Notes: generated from the letters alone by a model not told the origin. Positions 11,660 to 25,107 are shown, numbered from the stretch's first letter. The stretch is 64,000 bases of DNA from Ophiocordyceps camponoti-saundersi (nom. inval.) (GCA_003339415.1 PDHQ01000140.1:1-64000), one strand, 5' to 3'. Numbers and translations are program-made.

Positions 11660-13841
11660 GGTTTTCCTTAAATTTTTTAAGTTATATTAGAAAATCTTAC
11701 CTTTTAAAGCTATTTTTTTTAGTAAAGGACTTACCTCTTATAAGTTCCTTAATTTATAGTTTTCTTATAAAACTAATTATAGCTTAAATTATATTTAATT
11801 AATATTAAGAATTCAGGGTTAAAAATTATAGTTATTTCCCTTATTTTTTTTAAAAACTTTATAATTAGTTTCCTTATTAAGAGTAAATTCTATTTCTTTT
11901 ATAAAGAATTTTTTATTAATAAAGCCGGCTTTTTTATAAAAGGATAGTAAGTATAGATAATAATTAGCGTTCTATTTATCCCGTAAGTAAGATTTATAGT
12001 CCTTATCGTAATAAAATTACTAGCTAAGATTATAATACGCTTGCTAATATTTATTAAAGAATTCTTCTAAGTACCGTAAATGCTAAAATAATTTATTATA
12101 TAGGGGATAATTATTTTTTTTCTATTCCTTATATTCCTTTAGAATTAGTTCCTTTATTTTAATAAAGTGCTATATTTTTTCGTCTTCTTCTTTGTTATCT
12201 ATTTCTCCGATAAAATAAAGATATTCTGCTATAAGAAGGGGTAATTCTTCTTTTTCTTTTTTAATTTTATCTTCCGGAATAAGGCTATCCTCTTTTTTTT
12301 CTTAAATAGGTTTATAATCTTCCGTTATTCTGTTAGGGTTATTTATATAGTTGTTAAGATTAAGGGTTAAATTTAAGCTTTCCGAAAAGCTATACTAAGT
12401 AAGTTCGTTCGAATAATAAGGAATTCCTTTAATTCCTTCTTCTCGGGCTTTAACCTAGTCTTTTATAATCTACTTATAAGTCTTATAAGGGTTAAAATTA
12501 CCTCTAAGAAGGTAAAATTCACCTCCTAAATTAAATTCCGTAGTTAATTCTAAAAGACTTATAAGCTTTAAAAGTTTTTTTATATTCCTAACTATATTCT
12601 AATTATTATAATAACGCGTATTAGCTATTAAGTTTAAGTTATATAATTACTTATATTCTTTTTAAAATACTTTTTATATTTTATAAGCTTCTTAGTTAAT
12701 ATTATCTTCTTCTGTTAGTAATTTAAATTTCTTATTATAAATAGTATATTAATCTTTCCTAATAAGGCCTAAGGTATTATAATTAGTAGCCGGATAGGAA
12801 GAAATAATGTTAACCGTCTTACTATTTATAAAATAGACTTTTCTTATTCCTTTTCTTTACTTTTTAAAGTAGTTTTTTATAATATAACCTTCTTTCTTAT
12901 AAAAGAAGCAGATAATAGGCTTCGAAGATACTATATTTAAATTTATAAGGTCTCCCTAATTAGTAAAGTTTTTCTTACATTTTTATTACTTTTATTAATA
13001 TAAGAAAGGGTATTTTTACTTCCTTATTTTTATTACTTTTTTTCGAATAGTCGGTTATCGATTTTAATAGTAGAAGCTATATAGGTAAATAGTTTATTAA
13101 GCTTATCTAACTTATATAATTCGTTTTTAACTTTATCTTTTAATTTTTCGTAAAAAATAGCTATAAGGGCTCTATTTTCCTAGTCTAACTTACTAGTTAT
13201 TTATCTAAATTTAGTAGCGTAGCTAGAAGTAGTCTCTTTTTGCTATAAGGTTCTTAATTTATATTTTATAATTCTAGCTTTATCTTACTCGCCGAAAACT
13301 TCCCGTAGTTTTCTTTAAATTTATTAAAGCTAGTAAAAATAAGCTCCGTTTCTTCTTCTTAGCTATTACTAAGTTTTAAATAATTCCTTAATATAAGTTT
13401 AAACTAATCTAAAGCTATATTTTCTAAGTAAGTAAAAATATAGATTCTTTTTATAAGTTTATTAAAAAAGGTGGAAAAATAAAGCTTAAAATAAGCTCGA
13501 ATATTAGTTAAAAACGCTTATAAATAATTATTTTTCCTACTATAATATTTAAGTCTCGGAACCTTACTAATATTTATTATTAGTCTAAGATTATTAGTAA
13601 TATAAGGGGGTATAAGGGTCTATATATTAGATATACTATATATTACTAAGTAGCGCTATTCTTTTCCTAATTAGAATAGAAAAAAGTAAGTCTATACCTT
13701 TTATTTCCGTAAAGATATATACGTTTAAAAAAGTAATATTTTTATTATTTTCTAATTTTCTAAAAAAGGAATCGTTTAATATACTTTCTTCTTATTCTTC
13801 GTACCTATAAGGTAATTATAGTAATAAAAAAACTTTTAACA
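11660..13841 (-). pseudogene. Gag relic of the gypsy chromovirus with zinc knuckle
   Basis: This is the 5' internal region of the - strand gypsy element. At 12,910-12,869 the - strand gives a 14-codon block with spacing C-x2-Y-x4-Y-x4-Y, in which the later Cys, His and Cys of a CCHC knuckle have become Tyr (TGC/CAC to TAC/TAT). The rest is AT-rich with frequent TAA. Assignment rests on the knuckle and on position next to the 5' LTR. Confidence 0.65.
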
Positions 13842-14691
13842 TATTATAGATTATACTTATAATTACCTAATCTTACTTATATATTCTTTAATCTAAGCTT
13901 CTAAAGATAAGGAGATAAGGGGTAATAAAAAAGTAAAAGGCTTTACTTATTATAGCTAAGTAATAGGTATCCGGAATAAGAAATTTATAAAGTATAAATA
14001 AGTAAGAGTTTCCTAAATAGGAATATCTTATAAGGTAAGGGAAAGTTATAAAGAGTAAGCTTTTAAGGTATAAATTATTTAGATTAAAAGCTTAAAGAAA
14101 AGGGAAAGGAAAGACCCTTTAAGGGAAGAAAGCCTTCCTTTTTTAGTTTTCCTCCTCTAAGAAACTATCTAATTATATAAGCTAGCTAGAATTTTATAGA
14201 ATATAGTAGAAGCTTTATATTATAAATATAGTAGCGAATAGAATAGCTTTATTTTGTTCTATTTACTTTTATCGTATTTTTTTTATTTTAAAATTAGATT
14301 CTTAATTTAAAATTAACTTCTAATTTTAAATCTACGTAATTCTTAGCGAATAGAATAGCTTTATTCTATTTTATTATATTTTATTAACTTTTAAGTTAAT
14401 AATAAACTATAATAGATAATTCTTTATTTATAATAACTAATATTTCTTTCTATTCTTAACTATCTTTACCTATTTCTCTTATCTTAAGAATTTTATTCGT
14501 TCTTCTTATCGATTCTTATTTTATCTTATTATCCGAGGTTTAACTTTCTAAGGTTTAGCCGTAATTTAAATACTAAATACTAGTATTTTATTTTATTATA
14601 TAAACTATATTACTAAGTAGCTTATATAATAAATACTACTTATATAATTAAATAGTACTTTTAACTAGTATTTATATATTAGATTATTATA
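13842..14691 (-). repeat. 5' LTR (right) of the gypsy chromovirus
   Basis: It is the 850-bp direct repeat partner of 1,409-2,257. The + strand start is TATTATAGATTATAC, where the other copies read TGTTACGG or TGTTACAG, showing RIP of TG and CG positions. Confidence 0.85.
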
Positions 14692-14718
14692 CTAATACTA
14701 ACTTTTTTCTAAAAAGAG

Positions 14719-15019
14719 TGTTAGTATTATTATCCTATACCCCTTTATATCTACTATATAATATATATATAAAGGATACCTCGGATATAATAGGAGCTTA
14801 TAACGACTCGTATATTAATACCTAAGTTATAACTCGTACGACTTAGGGGCTAGGAGATATCTTATAATAGATAAGGAGGTATAGGGGGTAGAATATTAAC
14901 TAGCTATATAGCTATCCTTCCTCGTATAAAATAGGAAAAATATCTATCTTAATTATATATAATTTAAATTACCTTTACTTTCTTTACCTTATACGTATAT
15001 ATATAAAGATTACTTAATA
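14719..15019 (+). repeat. 5' LTR of the Copia element
   Basis: It begins TGTTAGTATTATTATCC and ends TACTTAATA. It is co-linear over its full length with 21,732-22,031. Confidence 0.85.
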
Positions 15020-18000
15020 CTAATTAGTAGTTATATTAGTTATTATTAGTTAACTATAAATTAGCTAAAGTAAAGAGACGATCGTTATATAACTCCGAAG
15101 AGCTCCTATGCCCGCCGTTATCCGATACTTATATTTTTACCTTTTTTCCGATAGTAAGTTCTAACCGAAAAGCTATATTAGCCCGGTGCTATTACTAAAA
15201 TTAAAAGATTAAGGTAATATATAATATATACTAATATTAAAATTCTAACTAAAAAGCTATATTTACTTAGTGCTTTTATTAGTCGTATAATACTATTTTT
15301 AATAGCGTTCTAGAAATATATATAATAATAATATAGCTTCGATTTCTTAAGATAACGAATCCTATAATAAATATAACGAATAAACTATAAGCAACGACTC
15401 CCTTATATTATATAATAAGATAATAGAAGGAAGCACGATATCTTACTATATTTAAACTTAGAGTATAAACTCTATATTCTAAGATATATAACCGGACCTT
15501 ATATAAATATCTAAAAAGATCGAATTAACTATATTTATCGTATAATAAATATACGATATCGTGTATTTTAACCTTTATAAGGAAAACCTTCTTTATATAA
15601 TCTAATTAAAACTTAAGGGCTAGACTTATTACTAACTAAGTTATACTTACTATATATTTTTTAAAAAACTAACTTAAATTATCGTTATATAATATATCCC
15701 TCTTTTTAGAAATAGAATACTTATCTAATATTTTATAAGACTCCTTATAACCTCTATTCTTACTTATAAAATAACCCCTAGCTTACCGCTATAACTTATA
15801 ATAAGGTATACTACCCCTAACCTTTTAAAACTTATATTATAGAATTATACGATATTAAATATAACTCCTATATAGCCTTATAAATTAAGGATAGTCTTAG
15901 CTACTATCTTAGCATAGCCCCCTTAAAATATTATATTATAATTATAATAGTCTTAAATTTATATAACTTAAATATTATAAATAATAGATAATAATAAATT
16001 AGTATTACTACGCCTTACCTTAGTAACGCCGATCCCGACTATCTTAAATATCCCTCGATTTTTAATAAGTATTATATAAGTCTATTCGCTATTATTAATA
16101 TATTAAGTTAAGAACGGACTAATCTCTCTAGATAAGGTTACTATTTTCCTTAAGGGATAGCGAAAAGATTAAAACTATATTAGAAAGCTATATAATATAC
16201 TAATTAATAAGACTTAGATTTTTATTAGCTATTACTTAAGGATTAGTATTATAGAAGATTAATACTACGCTATTTTTCTAAATATTTTATTAGATAAGGC
16301 CTAGGACTATTTCCTATATTTTATTAGTATAAATAAATAATAAGATAAAATCTATACTTTTTTAAATATATATTTTAATACTTATACGAATTATTCTTTA
16401 TATTAGATAAACTAAACTATATTTTTATTTAATATTATATAACGCGAATAACTTAATAGGACTATAATAAATACCCTTAATACCCTCTTTAATAAATTTC
16501 GACTAGTTTAATAAGCTTTAAGTATAAACTATTAGGAGGAGAAGTAACTTCTTATAATAATTATATAAGCTTATAAAGGTATCCTAAAACTTAAATTAGC
16601 TATAATATTCTAAGATATTTCGTACGAATCTTTTATTAACTAATTATATTCCTCTTTTACTATTACTATTAATTAAGGTATAAATTAGGTCTTTACTAAC
16701 TATTATTATATAGATTATATAAAGCTTTATATAACTCTAAGATATTTATTTCCTTAACTATTTTTCTATTCCCGTAAATTTACTTCCGTATAATATAATA
16801 AACTTTTATAATAACGCCGCTTTATCCCTCGTATAATATATAGATATTTTATCTATAAGAAGGAAAATTACTAATCGACTAACTATAGCTTAGATAATAT
16901 TCAATAAGCTAGGAAATAATATTTAATAAGCTACGAAAAAACTAACTAATAACCCCTTATAGATAAGGAGTTTAACGCTTTCCTCCTTTTATATAAAGGC
17001 TTTAAGGAATAAAATTCCTAGTTCCTTTAGTTATATAACGAAGATTCCGAAAATAACGAAAATATTATAAATAAGGAAACTATAGTCTCTTTCTTTACTA
17101 TTACCGCTTATATATACTATCTTATAAGTAACGATATTTATAATATTAAGGCCCCTAATACCCTTATAGAATAGTTCCTCCTTTTTAACGTATATTATAT
17201 AATATATTAAGGTAAGCTTTAGGATATAGGAGCTACTAAAATTTTAACTATTAGAAAGCTATAGGTAAAAGCTTATATTTAAGAATACCTTTATATAATA
17301 ATTAATTAAACCCCTACTAATAACGCTATTTATTTTAGCTCCTTAGAACTTACGAAACTAATCGGTATTATTATCGTATAAAACTTACTTAGTAAGGTCC
17401 TTTATTATATCCTCGATACCTTTACCCCTTTCCTTTTTTACCTTAAAGATATTAACTACCTTTATATTTTCTATAATAATATATAAGATATTATTATCTA
17501 ATATAACGGTATTATAGTCCCTATTATATAGAAATAGGGATATCTTTTTTTTAATATTTTATAATAAGAATTAGTATTATATAATATAAAACGTAAACTA
17601 TGCTAATTATACCGCTATTTTAGCTACTTATATATATAACGCTTTTATAACCTTTTTCGGAAAGCTAGCCTTTCTAATATCTTACTAGCGGCCCTTAACT
17701 TAATTTAATATTTTTATTACTAATATTAGTTATATAACGCTAAACTATATTAGTTTAAGTTTTCTATTAAAAATAACTACGATTTTAACTACTCCCTTAT
17801 TATTAATATCTTTTACCTTAATAGTAAGCTAGTTCTATACGCTATTAATAAAGCTACCTTATTCTAAGCTATATACTTCATACGAAGTATATTAGCTATA
17901 AATATATAAAATACCCTTTATAAATATTAGATTTATACTTATTAAGGCTTACTTAATATTATTTCTTATAACGCTAGTATAAACTTTACCTTAGAGGAGT

Positions 18001-18619
18001 TTTATATAAACGCTAAACTCTTTAAATTATCTTATAAAAAGGTACTTATAGAAATATATTAAGCTATAAGTAAGGTTAAATATACTTACGCCTCTTTTTA
18101 ATAAGTATATAATATATTTTAATAAGAAATTAATTTTAAAACCGATAATATTATAATTTTATAAATAGCTATAAAAGCTATAAATAATATTATTAGCCTT
18201 AATAGCTTTATTTTTACTTTTTTTATTTTTAGCACTTACCCCTATATTTTATATAACTTATTATTAGCTTTAGATATTATTACTTATACTTCTATAATCT
18301 AATAAGCGATAAAATAAGTATAAAAACTTAAAGCCTAAGCGGATATTTTATAAGCACTATATATAAAAAATAGCTTAAATTTATATAATATCTTATCTTT
18401 TCCTTTTTAAAGCGAGGTCCTTATTTAGTAAGAAAAAGATAAGTAATAAGGCCCCTTTTATATTTTAAGCTTTAATAGCTAAGATATTATCCTTAACTTT
18501 CCCTCTAGACTAATATATTTTCGTATAATATAAGTAAAACCTTATCTCCGTCCCCCTTTTCCTTAAACTATAATAAAGAAAGTCTATTTTAAAATCCCGA
18601 TTATAGCACCTAAAGATAA

Positions 18620-20255
18620 GGTATTATATAAAGCTTTCCCCCCCTTATTTATTATTATAAAGGAAAAGGATAACTATATCTTAGCTATATAACTTTATTA
18701 ATAAGGGATTATTATAACCTTAAGAATACTTTTTAAAGCTTCTAATTATAATAAATTTAATACCTTATCTACTTAGGAGATCTTTATATTTATATAATAT
18801 AACTTTATATTAAACCTTAATATATATATTTTTAAAATATATCTTATATAAGAGGTAAAAAATCTAAATAATAAACTTTATAAAAAATCCTAGCTTATTA
18901 TTTAAAAGTATAGCGATAATAGTAAAGAAGAAATACTTATATAATTACTTATAATTTTATATATATTATAGCGCCTTTTTCTTACTTTTAAACTTACCTT
19001 AATATAATTATATAATATATAAGGAGAGCTATAAGATATTATATAAGTATATATATAATTATTTAATCTATTAAGTTATATAATTTACGCTTACTTACTA
19101 AAAAAGCTATAAGATTAGTATCCCTTATATACCTTTCTATATATTTAAAAACCCCTTTATAAACTTATAAAATTAGGGCTTTATTAGTTTAAAACTTATT
19201 ATTAATATTATTATATAAAACTTAATATAACTCCGTTATTATATAACCCCTATCTTTTATATATTATAGCCGGACTTACTATATTTAGTATTATTAGATT
19301 ATAGATAGATAATATATTCTCCTTCGCCTCCTTTTATTTCTCCTAACTTAAGGAAACTAAGCTAGCGAAAGCTTAGTTTTATATAAAACTAAAAACCTTT
19401 CTTATAGATAGCGCCTTTATTAACTTTAATAATAGCTATATAATATAAGATACGTATAATATTATTCTTATATAAAAAGGCTAAGCTTCTAGCCTCTAGC
19501 TTATTAACTTTATTAGTAAGTCCGCTTTATAAGACTTTATTAGCTAGCGCGCCCGTAAAGCTTATATTACTTTAGTTTACTAACTAAAAGCTTTATATAA
19601 CCTTATTATCGCCGCCTAAATAATAAACCTATCTTTATAAGATATTATAGATCTAAATAAGAGAATCTAATAGTAGATTAATAATGCTTCTTAGGGACTA
19701 TATTTTATTCCCCTTAATTTATCTTATAGAAAACTATTTATTTTTATAAATAGGTTTTTCGCTAATAACTATAACCTAATTTCTTAACTTAGCACCCTTA
19801 TTATTTTAAGTAAAGAAAACTAGTTTAAAAACTTATTTATTATATAAGGTAATATCTTATACTAAACCTCTATAAAATATAAATAAGTTATAAGAAGCGT
19901 CCTTATAAGCGAACTTTATAGTATAGTTAATAGCGTTAATCTTAGTCTTATATTATATATAACGATCTAAAATATTATATAATCTTTTAGCTCCCCTCCG
20001 ATACCCCTAATCTTTTATACCGATTTATAATTATTATATAACTACCTTATTTAGCTTAGCTTAATAATAGAAAAATAGCTTATAATAAATATTATAAGCT
20101 TATAGCTATTTATAAATTATATAAATATAAAGAAATTTCTAAGATCCGCTAAATAAATAGTAAAAATAATCTAATAAACGCTTATACTAAAGCTAGCCTT
20201 AATATAACGTTATTAACCCTTATATTTATAAATTTATACTAATTATATATTAAAG
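18620..20255 (+). pseudogene. Copia reverse transcriptase and RNase H relic
   Basis: The + strand reading keeps blocks typical of fungal copia pol. At about 19,130-19,460 there is KPFYKLIKLGLY with LYNPYLLY, then the degraded catalytic block L*IDNIFSFAS where a TDDT-like motif is expected, then FINFNNSYI. RNase H follows at about 19,680-19,800 (ASRGLYFIPL, RSFANNYNLI) and ends at about 20,140 with IR*INSKNNLINAYTKA, the degraded form of the conserved IRWIDG..NPADAxTK end. The stops are TAA/TAG at former Gln or Trp codons. Confidence 0.8.
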
Positions 20256-21731
20256 CTTTAGTTTAATAATTAGCTTAAGTTATATAACTTATCTACTCTT
20301 TTCTTTTTTTCTATCTTATTTTTTTTTACCCTTATCTAATAGCTTATACTCTTATTTCCCTATTTAATTTTTACGTTTTTTTTATATTTTTTTATATTTA
20401 TATTTTATATATATTAAATCTTTATTTATTTATTAAGTATCGCCTAACCTTTATACTATTTTAAAAATAAAGCTATAAGCCTCCTATATTACTTTTTACT
20501 AATATTATTATCGTCTAACCCCCTAATTATTTTCCCCCGCTCCTAAACCTCTTTACTTATTATCTAAAATAATAATATACTCCTCCGCGTTTAGAGGTAC
20601 TCCTCCTAGAACTACTATTACCCTCCCCCCCCGCTAGCTATCGGCTAATATTATAAGTATTATAACTAAGGTATAAGGCGCTAGCGCTAAAGTATATAAC
20701 GCTATAGCTTATTATACGAAAAAGCACTATATTATATAAAAATACTAAATATAAGTAATATAAGCCTTATCTCTATTTATCTAATATATATTAAATAAAT
20801 ATAAATTACGTATATAGATATTATATAGCTTTGCTATAATTACCCCCTAACTAGCTATAAATATTACTAGGAAATATAATAATTATTATATAATAATAAT
20901 AACTATATATTATAAATCTTAGGAGTTATTTAAATATATAAATATATCGTATAATAATATTACTATAAGGTAAACCTTAGCTTCCTATTCTTATATTAGC
21001 CTTATAATTATATAATTACCTTTATTTAAAAATTTATATTTAAAACTATTAACTATATTAGATAATAGTTTTTATTATTATTATAAGGGATATAAACTTA
21101 GAAAAAGCTAGAATAATATACTATTATATTATTAAGATAAGGAGGTATATTATATAACTAATAATAATATATATAAATAGGTATAATATATTATATAATT
21201 ATTTAAGTCTTACTTAACCTCTTAATTTTAAAGTTATTATTATTATCGTTATCTAGCCTAAAGAAGAAGAGAAGAGGAAAGGAGGAAAAAGAAAGAGAGA
21301 GAAAGAAAGGGGGTAGCGAGGTTTTTATACCCCTTTAAAAGCGGTAAAGCGCGGCAGAATCCGTTTTTTTCCCTCTTTTTATAATAATTTTTAGTATTTT
21401 TAATATAAAGTTACTAAAAGTAATACTATTACTTATTTTCCTTAGTATTATAATTATAAGAAACCTTTATAATAAAACCTTTATTTAATATAAGCTAGAT
21501 TAGTTTATTTAGTAATCTAATATTTATTTTTTAGCTAGTAGTTCTTTTTACTTTAATATATACGGGGTATTATTTACCTTTATAGAATTTTTCGGCTATA
21601 TATTCGCTTAACGTTATATAACTATTTTTCTTAAAAACCCTTAAAAGGCTAAAGAGTTTTTTCTTTATACGATATATCTTTATTTTTCCGTTAAGTATAT
21701 TATTTCTTTTTATAAAAAGAAAAAGTTAAGT

Positions 21732-22031
21732 ATTAATATTATTATCTTATACCTTTTTATATTTATTATACGATATATATATAAAAGATACCTTAGATAT
21801 AATAGGAGCTTATAATAACTTATATATTAATATCTAAGTTATAACTCGTATAACTTAGGGGCTAGGAGATATCTTATAATAGATAAGGAGGTATAGGGGG
21901 TAGAATATTAACTAGCTATATAGCCGTCCTTCCTCGTAAGAAGTAGGAAGGATATCTATCTTAATTATATACGATTTAGGTTACCTTTACTTTCTTTACC
22001 TTATACGTATATATATAAAGACTACTTAATA
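21732..22031 (+). repeat. 3' LTR of the Copia element
   Basis: It begins TATTAATATTATTATC, where the 5' copy has TGTTAGTATTATTATC (G-to-A changes), and ends CTACTTAATA. Confidence 0.85.
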
Positions 22032-22846
22032 AAGACTTATAAAAATAACTAGGGTTTTTATAAATTATATTAATTTTAACTTTATATTATTATCTTAAAA
22101 GCGCTATTAGTTAAAGCTACCCTTTTTATTATAAAAAAAGTTCTTATATTTTATATTCCTAAGCTCGCTATTAACTTTACTATTATTATAGTTAATATAT
22201 TTTAAGTTATATAATTAACTACTTACTTATATAATTTACTAGTTATATATTTTATAAATAAAGAGTTCCTTATATTAATATAGCTTTAGTTTTAATATTA
22301 CTAATTTTTTATAGCTACGCGTAAAGCTATATATATTTAAAGTAAGCTATAAGCTAAAACTAATATTTTAATATTATAAAATGTATAATCTTTACAAGTT
22401 AAGATATAAAAAAATATAAGTCGTCCCTTAAATAGTAAAATAAATAAGGGATAAAAGTAAGTAGCTAAGATAAATAGCTATAGTAAAAGTTTTTCTTTTA
22501 TTTTTTATAAATTTAATTTTTTTTTATAAATATTATACCTTATAAGTCTAGCTTAGTTTAATACTAGCTGTTCTTTACTTTAGTTTTATTTTTACTTTAC
22601 TTTATTTATTCTTATTAATAAAATAGAGAGTTATATTCTTACCTTATAAATAGCTTATTAAACTATTTTTTATAATTTTTTTCTATAAAGTTATTACTAT
22701 ACTTACCTAAACTCACTTATATATTATATTATATAATCTTAAATATTTTAAAGTTTAAAATTAAGTATATTTTATACTTATAATATAAAGTACTAGTTAA
22801 ATAATTATAATATATACTTAAGACTTTAAATATAATATATAATTTT
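22032..22846. other. AT-rich RIP-type DNA, no gene seen
   Basis: Sequence between the Copia element and miniature LTR copy B. CpA and TpG are almost absent. I found no terminal repeats or domain relics in it. Confidence 0.5.
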
Positions 22847-24624
22847 TATTAAAGTCTTACTATAGCGACTATAAAAATAAGCTAAGATAGAGTTATAATT
22901 ATAGCTATTAAGAAAAGGAAAAAAAGGGGAGAGAAGCCCCCCTCCTAAGCTAGCTATATACTCCGCGCGATAGCTAAGCGCTATTAGGAAGACTTAAATA
23001 TATCCGCTATAAACCCCCTTATCTAGCTATAATTAATTATAAACTAATTTTTTATATAGCCCCCTTTTTAGGCCGGCTAAGGAAATAAAAGCGTAAGATA
23101 AAAAAATTATATATTATTACGCTAGTTTAATACTTTATATAATCCTTAGCTAATAGCTTAATAGCTTTTATAAAGATAAAGATAAGAAGGTAAAAAAGCT
23201 CTTTTATAGCTTAAGAAATTAAACCTTAATCCTTATAGGGAAGATTCTAATAAGCTTAGAATTATAATATTATTTAAAATAAAGAAAGATAAACTTATAT
23301 ATTAATAATAAAAACTTATTTATATAGCTAATATATTAAATTAGGTAATATTATATTAATTATAAGAAGCTTAGAAAATACCTTAATTATAATAAGTAAT
23401 AAAGCTAGCTAAATATTTATCGCTATATACTATTAACGCTAATTTATAAGCTAAGGTATAATATAACCGTAATATATATTTATTAATAAATTTACGCGCC
23501 TAAGCTACGCGTAAACTATCCTTATATAAAGTAATATAATAAAGCTAAAAATTACCTAAGCTATAATATTTAGCGTATATATATCCCTTTTTATTTATTA
23601 TCCCTTTAATTAAAACTTTTTAGATTTATATTTAACTTTCTTATTTTATATATTTTAAGCTTTAACTTTAATACTCTTATTTATTTATAAAATTTTAAAT
23701 AATTATACTTAAAATAACTAATCTAATTATAATAATAATAATATTATTACTTAATAGCGCTTAAAAAGTAAGAAATTATAAATATAGTATTTATTAAGTT
23801 AGCTATAAGGAGGGGCGGTAAATTAACTAATATATTAAGAATATTCTTAAAATTAAATATTTTATTAAAGCTTTAGAGAAAGCTAATAAAAGCTATATAT
23901 ATTAAAAGCTAGTTTTTATAATCTAAGCGCTTTTATAGCTTTTTATATAGCTTAGATAAAAGTAAAATAATCTTAATATAATTAAATTAATATAATAATT
24001 TAGCTTTAAAAAAATATATTTTTATTTTATAATATATTTTTTAAGGGGCTTTAATAGCCCCTAATATATCTTAACTAAGGAAAAACTTATTTAGCGCTTT
24101 TTATAACTTTTTTTAAAAAATTTAAAAATAAATACTAAAAAAGCTTTAAGCTAATAAGAAAAATTTATAATTATAATAATATATAAAAAAAATATCTATT
24201 AGAAAATACTAATATATAAAAAAATATAATAAAATTAAAACTTAAGTTTTTTAATTATAACTTTATTAATTATAAATTTAATATATATAATAGCTAGCTA
24301 AGAATTAAAGCTAAAATAAGCTAAAAATAGCTTTAATATAAGTAAAATTTAATAGTATTTTATATTAAAATCTTATTTTTATATTTAGTTAGTAGTAAGA
24401 GAAGCTTTAATTAATATAAAGGTTTTATTATAGTAATTATAAAAATAAGCTAAGGTAAAGTTATAATTAAAGCTATTAAGAAAAGGAAAAAAAGGGGAGA
24501 GAAGCCCCCCTCCTAAGCTAGCTATATACCTTACGCGATAACTAAGCGCTATCGGGAAGACCTAAATATATCCGCTATAAACCCCCTTATTTAGCTATAA
24601 TTAATTATAAACTAATCTCTTATA
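22847..24624 (-). mobile_element. Miniature LTR (TRIM-like) element, copy B
   Basis: 1,778 bp, inverted relative to copy A, with 210-bp LTRs at 22,847-23,056 and 24,415-24,624. The TSD ATTTT is identical on both sides (22,842-22,846 and 24,625-24,629). The polypurine tract complement TAGCCCCCTTTTT follows the first LTR on the + strand. It lies about 150 bp from the left edge of the gene island. Confidence 0.85.
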
Positions 24625-24787
24625 ATTTTAATAGTTAAAATTATAATATATTAAATATTTTATTATATAATTATACTAAATAGTAATATATTAAGTAATA
24701 AGTATTATAAAACTTATTATAAATTTTCTTTTATAAATATAAGCTACGTAGTTTATATAATGTTAGTATTTTGCTTATGCCCTACTC

Positions 24788-24806
24788 CACGTGAGCTCAC
24801 CACGTG
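24788..24806. promoter_or_regulatory. Pair of CACGTG E-box motifs upstream of the Arf-GEF gene
   Basis: CACGTG occurs at 24,788-24,793 and 24,801-24,806, 13 bp apart, around the palindrome GTGAGCTCAC. This is the first non-RIP sequence after the AT-rich block, about 300 bp upstream of the start codon. CACGTG is the known core of fungal bHLH factors of the Cbf1/Pho4 type. Binding here is inferred only. Confidence 0.45.
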
Positions 24807-24973
24807 ACCTTCTTATTCTGATAGATACCTTTTAGGATTCTGACATCGCGCCCACTCCCTAACACAGTGACACATACACATATTGTCCGACGGATACTTA
24901 CTCACGAAACCTAACGCCTTTGCCTACCTCTGCCTACCTGCCTACTAGCCAATCTATCCTACCCTATCCACAG

Positions 24974-25036
24974 ATGCTTTCGCGTGTGACACGTCAAGCT
25001 GACGCTGCTAACACGCGACAGCTTCGCCGGTCATGA
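24974..25036 (+). promoter_or_regulatory. Short upstream ORF overlapping a downstream ATG
   Basis: An ATG at 24,974 opens a 20-codon frame ending in TGA at 25,034-25,036. That stop overlaps the next ATG (25,033) in an ATGA arrangement. The leader before it is pyrimidine-rich, with GCCTACC repeats. CTGAC and CTAAC motifs followed by ACAG at about 25,021 could instead be the 3' end of a leader intron, which would remove part of this ORF. Confidence 0.4.
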
Positions 25037-25107
25037 AACGCGATGATCAGTCTCCGTCAGATGGCAGAGCCGCACTTCCTCTCGCCCAGGCGTGCGAAAT
25101 TCCAAGG

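Larger units (their letters stand above)
1409..14691 (-). mobile_element. RIP-degraded Ty3/gypsy chromovirus with nested insertions
   Basis: Two 850-bp direct LTRs (1,409-2,257 and 13,842-14,691) flank a pol region readable on the - strand. The order is gag zinc-knuckle relic (about 12,890), protease relic (about 6,260), reverse transcriptase and RNase H (about 5,190-4,170) and a chromodomain at the 3' end (about 2,663-2,532), as expected for a chromovirus. A polypyrimidine stretch TTCCCCTTTTT next to the left LTR is the complement of a polypurine tract for a - strand element. The flanks are a 5-bp TSD, CTAAC (1,404-1,408) and CTAAT (14,692-14,696), differing by one C-to-T. The gag-pro part is interrupted by family X (6,349-8,206) and family Y (about 9,000-11,659), and Y by a miniature LTR element. 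Every reading frame is destroyed by TAA/TAG. Confidence 0.85.
14719..22031 (+). mobile_element. RIP-degraded Ty1/Copia retrotransposon
   Basis: A 7.3-kb element with 300-bp direct LTRs (14,719-15,019 and 21,732-22,031). A purine-rich run precedes the right LTR. The flanks are AAGAG (14,714-14,718) and AAGAC (22,032-22,036), a TSD with one mismatch. The + strand reads copia-type RT then RNase H, broken by TAA/TAG only. About 1.4 kb between the RNase H relic and the 3' LTR is unexplained; it includes an A/G-rich stretch at about 21,255-21,315. Confidence 0.85.

Noticed and set aside
20555..21230. Extra 225-codon gene downstream of the Copia RNase H
   Set aside because: The frame is open only if every TAA/TAG is assumed to be RIP-derived. 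In this composition such frames are expected by chance.
1..24770. Mitochondrial or other organelle origin of the AT-rich DNA
   Set aside because: It contains nuclear LTR retrotransposon relics with RIP signature and is continuous with intron-bearing nuclear genes.
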